This document shows, one piece after another, positions 44,600-64,000 of a stretch of 64,000 nt of DNA (within the stretch, counting starts at the first letter, position 1; each line of letters opens with the position of its first letter). Location of the stretch: positions 15,653,924 to 15,717,923 of the forward strand of contig NC_067202.1 of the NCBI RefSeq assembly GCF_000699445.3, given 5' to 3'. The notes beneath the pieces were generated by a model that was not told the DNA's origin, did not search any database, and saw only the letters and a program-made list of their open reading frames with translations. The stretch comes from Schistosoma haematobium. Lineage: Eukaryota > Platyhelminthes > Trematoda > Strigeidida > Schistosomatidae. Both the position numbers and the translations under genes were made by a program.

Positions 44600-45124
44600 A
44601 GTGTTATCATACATTCATTCAGATTTTTAAAAAAGTATAATATGAAAACTAAAGGATCAATAAAAATCTAAAATAATATCTGTACTACTGACAAATTTAA
44701 AAGTAGGTTAAGTATGAAAAACAAAAAAATAATCCAGATTTAAAAGGAAATAGTGTTTTTCTTGTTTAAGAAACGTTGAATATCAATATTTTTCAAATAA
44801 ATGTTTATTTTACAACATTCTGTTTCAATTTAGTTTTAATTATATAAAAACATTTGAAAATATACAATGAGATGTTGAAAAAGATAAACTTTTCCATTTC
44901 AATGACATGATACTCTCTTTATTTATTTACAGTTTATTTAGTTCACTTTATTACCATCACCATTCTTCTATATCTATATCATGATCATAATATTGATTCA
45001 TGAAGAAAGATGAATAGTTGGATCATGAATAAAGAACACAATTGAGTTTCACTATACTAAACGAAGGCAACATAGTCGAAATATATGTGACTTTCTATTT
45101 GTCATATTGTAGTTCTTATAATTA
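44600..45124. other. Downstream flank and presumed 3'UTR of the CCP gene
   Basis: AT-rich, no repeat recognised. Confidence 0.5.
44918..44923 (-). terminator. Possible polyadenylation signal of the CCP gene
   Basis: AATAAA on the minus strand about 200 nt after the CCP stop codon. The region is AT-rich, so a chance match is easy; no cleavage site can be defined. Confidence 0.25.
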
Positions 45125-63103
<17,979 letters not shown>

Positions 63104-63261
63104 CTTTATATTGAGAAAAAAAATATACATAAAAGGTAACAACATAATGAAGGTGGTTGATTAGGAACTGATTATAAAGAGAAAAGTGGGGGACGGGGAA
63201 GGGAGGGAAACAAAACAACCATCCATTTTTACGTTTGTGTGCATATTATATAGAGTAGTAT

Positions 63262-63535
63262 TGTAGTGAAGGGGAACACAGTTGACGACAATCGAATCAT
63301 ATTTTGCACAACATTACAGAGTTACTTGGTAAAATAGAAAAACCATACACTATAATACTTAATTTGCAAAAATGTTCAATAATTGTCTCGGATTTCATTG
63401 TTCTTTCATTTCTATACTAATTGCTTTCTATTCCCGTTCTTCCTTTCTTGATCTTCCTAATCTTCTGCTGCCAGACATTACATTCTTGACTCGCGTCATA
63501 TACTACTTATGTCAATATAAGTAGCATACACCACA
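63262..63535 (-). mobile_element. Decayed solo LTR of the Ty3/Gypsy family
   Basis: 274 bp from TGTAGTGAAGGGGAACACAG to GCATACACCACA, aligned end to end with the 314-bp LTR apart from ~40 bp of deletions and scattered changes. Flanked by GTAT on both sides (63258-63261, 63536-63539). No internal region, so an LTR-LTR recombination product. Confidence 0.92.
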
Positions 63536-63539
63536 GTAT

Positions 63540-64000
63540 CTTTTTTATTTACTTAAATATGTTTACTTTTTTGACAGGTTTTTAATTAGACAATCATCAA
63601 AAAGCAAGAAAGTGATAGAGTTCAATCAACTCCATTGTTAGATAGTTGTCCGTCAAAGGCCAACGGAAGATGATTATGTAATAATTCGAATTGAGTGAGA
63701 TTAGAAATGAAACCTATTGAATGAAGGCTCAATAGTTTAAAGGTAAAACAAATCATTACAAAACTCGAAAGTTATGAGTTCAATCCTAGATAAGAGTCTT
63801 GAATGTATACCGTCAGGAAATCCCACAATAGGACGAAACAACTTTTAAGCACTTTCAAGTTTTCAATATTTGTTTAACATTAATCTTTGATGCAACAAAT
63901 GGTATTTTACTTATTGTGAATTCATCAATTTGTTCACAATTTCTCATAATCTATTCCTCATAAAGTTATTCTTGATAAATCATGACATGTTTTGATAATC
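63540..64000. other. CCP intron, right edge
   Basis: A weak tRNA-like segment (TCAATAGTTTAAAGGTA and GAGTTCAATCCTAG) lies at 63725-63800, followed by GAAATCCCACAATAGGACGA. Probably another old SINE. No exon found. Confidence 0.4.

Overview
The window is nuclear DNA of a parasitic flatworm, most likely a schistosome. This is inferred from AT-rich, repeat-dense sequence, small coding exons split by repeat-filled introns, GT-AG splice sites, and repeat types familiar from trematodes (CR1/RTE-like non-LTR elements, Ty3-type LTR elements, tRNA-derived SINEs). The species cannot be fixed from sequence alone. There are no bacterial features.

Two host genes are recognisable, both on the minus strand and both running off an edge. 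(1) SMC4, the condensin ATPase: 12 exons from the ATG at 31151 down to 72, ending in the distal coiled coil. The LSGGE signature and Walker B exons lie beyond the left edge. (2) A cytosolic M14D carboxypeptidase of the CCP1/Nna1 type (tubulin deglutamylase family): 7 exons from 63103 down to the stop at 45125, with its N-terminal exons beyond the right edge. For both genes, the exon phases derived from splice sites are consistent at every visible junction. About 14 kb of intergenic DNA separates them (31.2-45.1 kb).

Nearly everything else is mobile DNA. SMC4 intron 11 holds an almost intact, very young Ty3/Gypsy element (1820-6312; LTRs differ at one base in 314). A decayed solo LTR of the same family is at 63262-63535, and two LTR fragments are at about 27.0 and 44.5 kb. 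An internally deleted LTR element with a 314-codon ORF is at 23.4-25.0 kb, and a decayed Ty3 integrase is at 42.3-43.4 kb. Several families recur through introns and intergenic DNA. I name them here: Rep-A (a retroposon of about 520 bp with an AAATA tail), NLR-B and NLR-C (two non-LTR retrotransposons), MITE-F (terminal inverted repeats and an 8-bp target duplication, with a relative carrying a Merlin/IS1595-like transposase remnant), SINE-S (tRNA-derived, Glu-like A box) and SINE-T (a second tRNA-like SINE). Nested insertions give part of their relative ages.

The most unusual structure is a large palindrome at 32.66-38.51 kb. Two arms of about 1.92 kb, apparently near identical, face each other across a spacer of about 2 kb. 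The inner arm ends fall at an LTR/primer-binding-site junction, and each arm contains its own smaller hairpin of about 70 bp stems. Smaller inverted or direct duplications lie at 61418/62603, 6531/6719 and 38843/38931.
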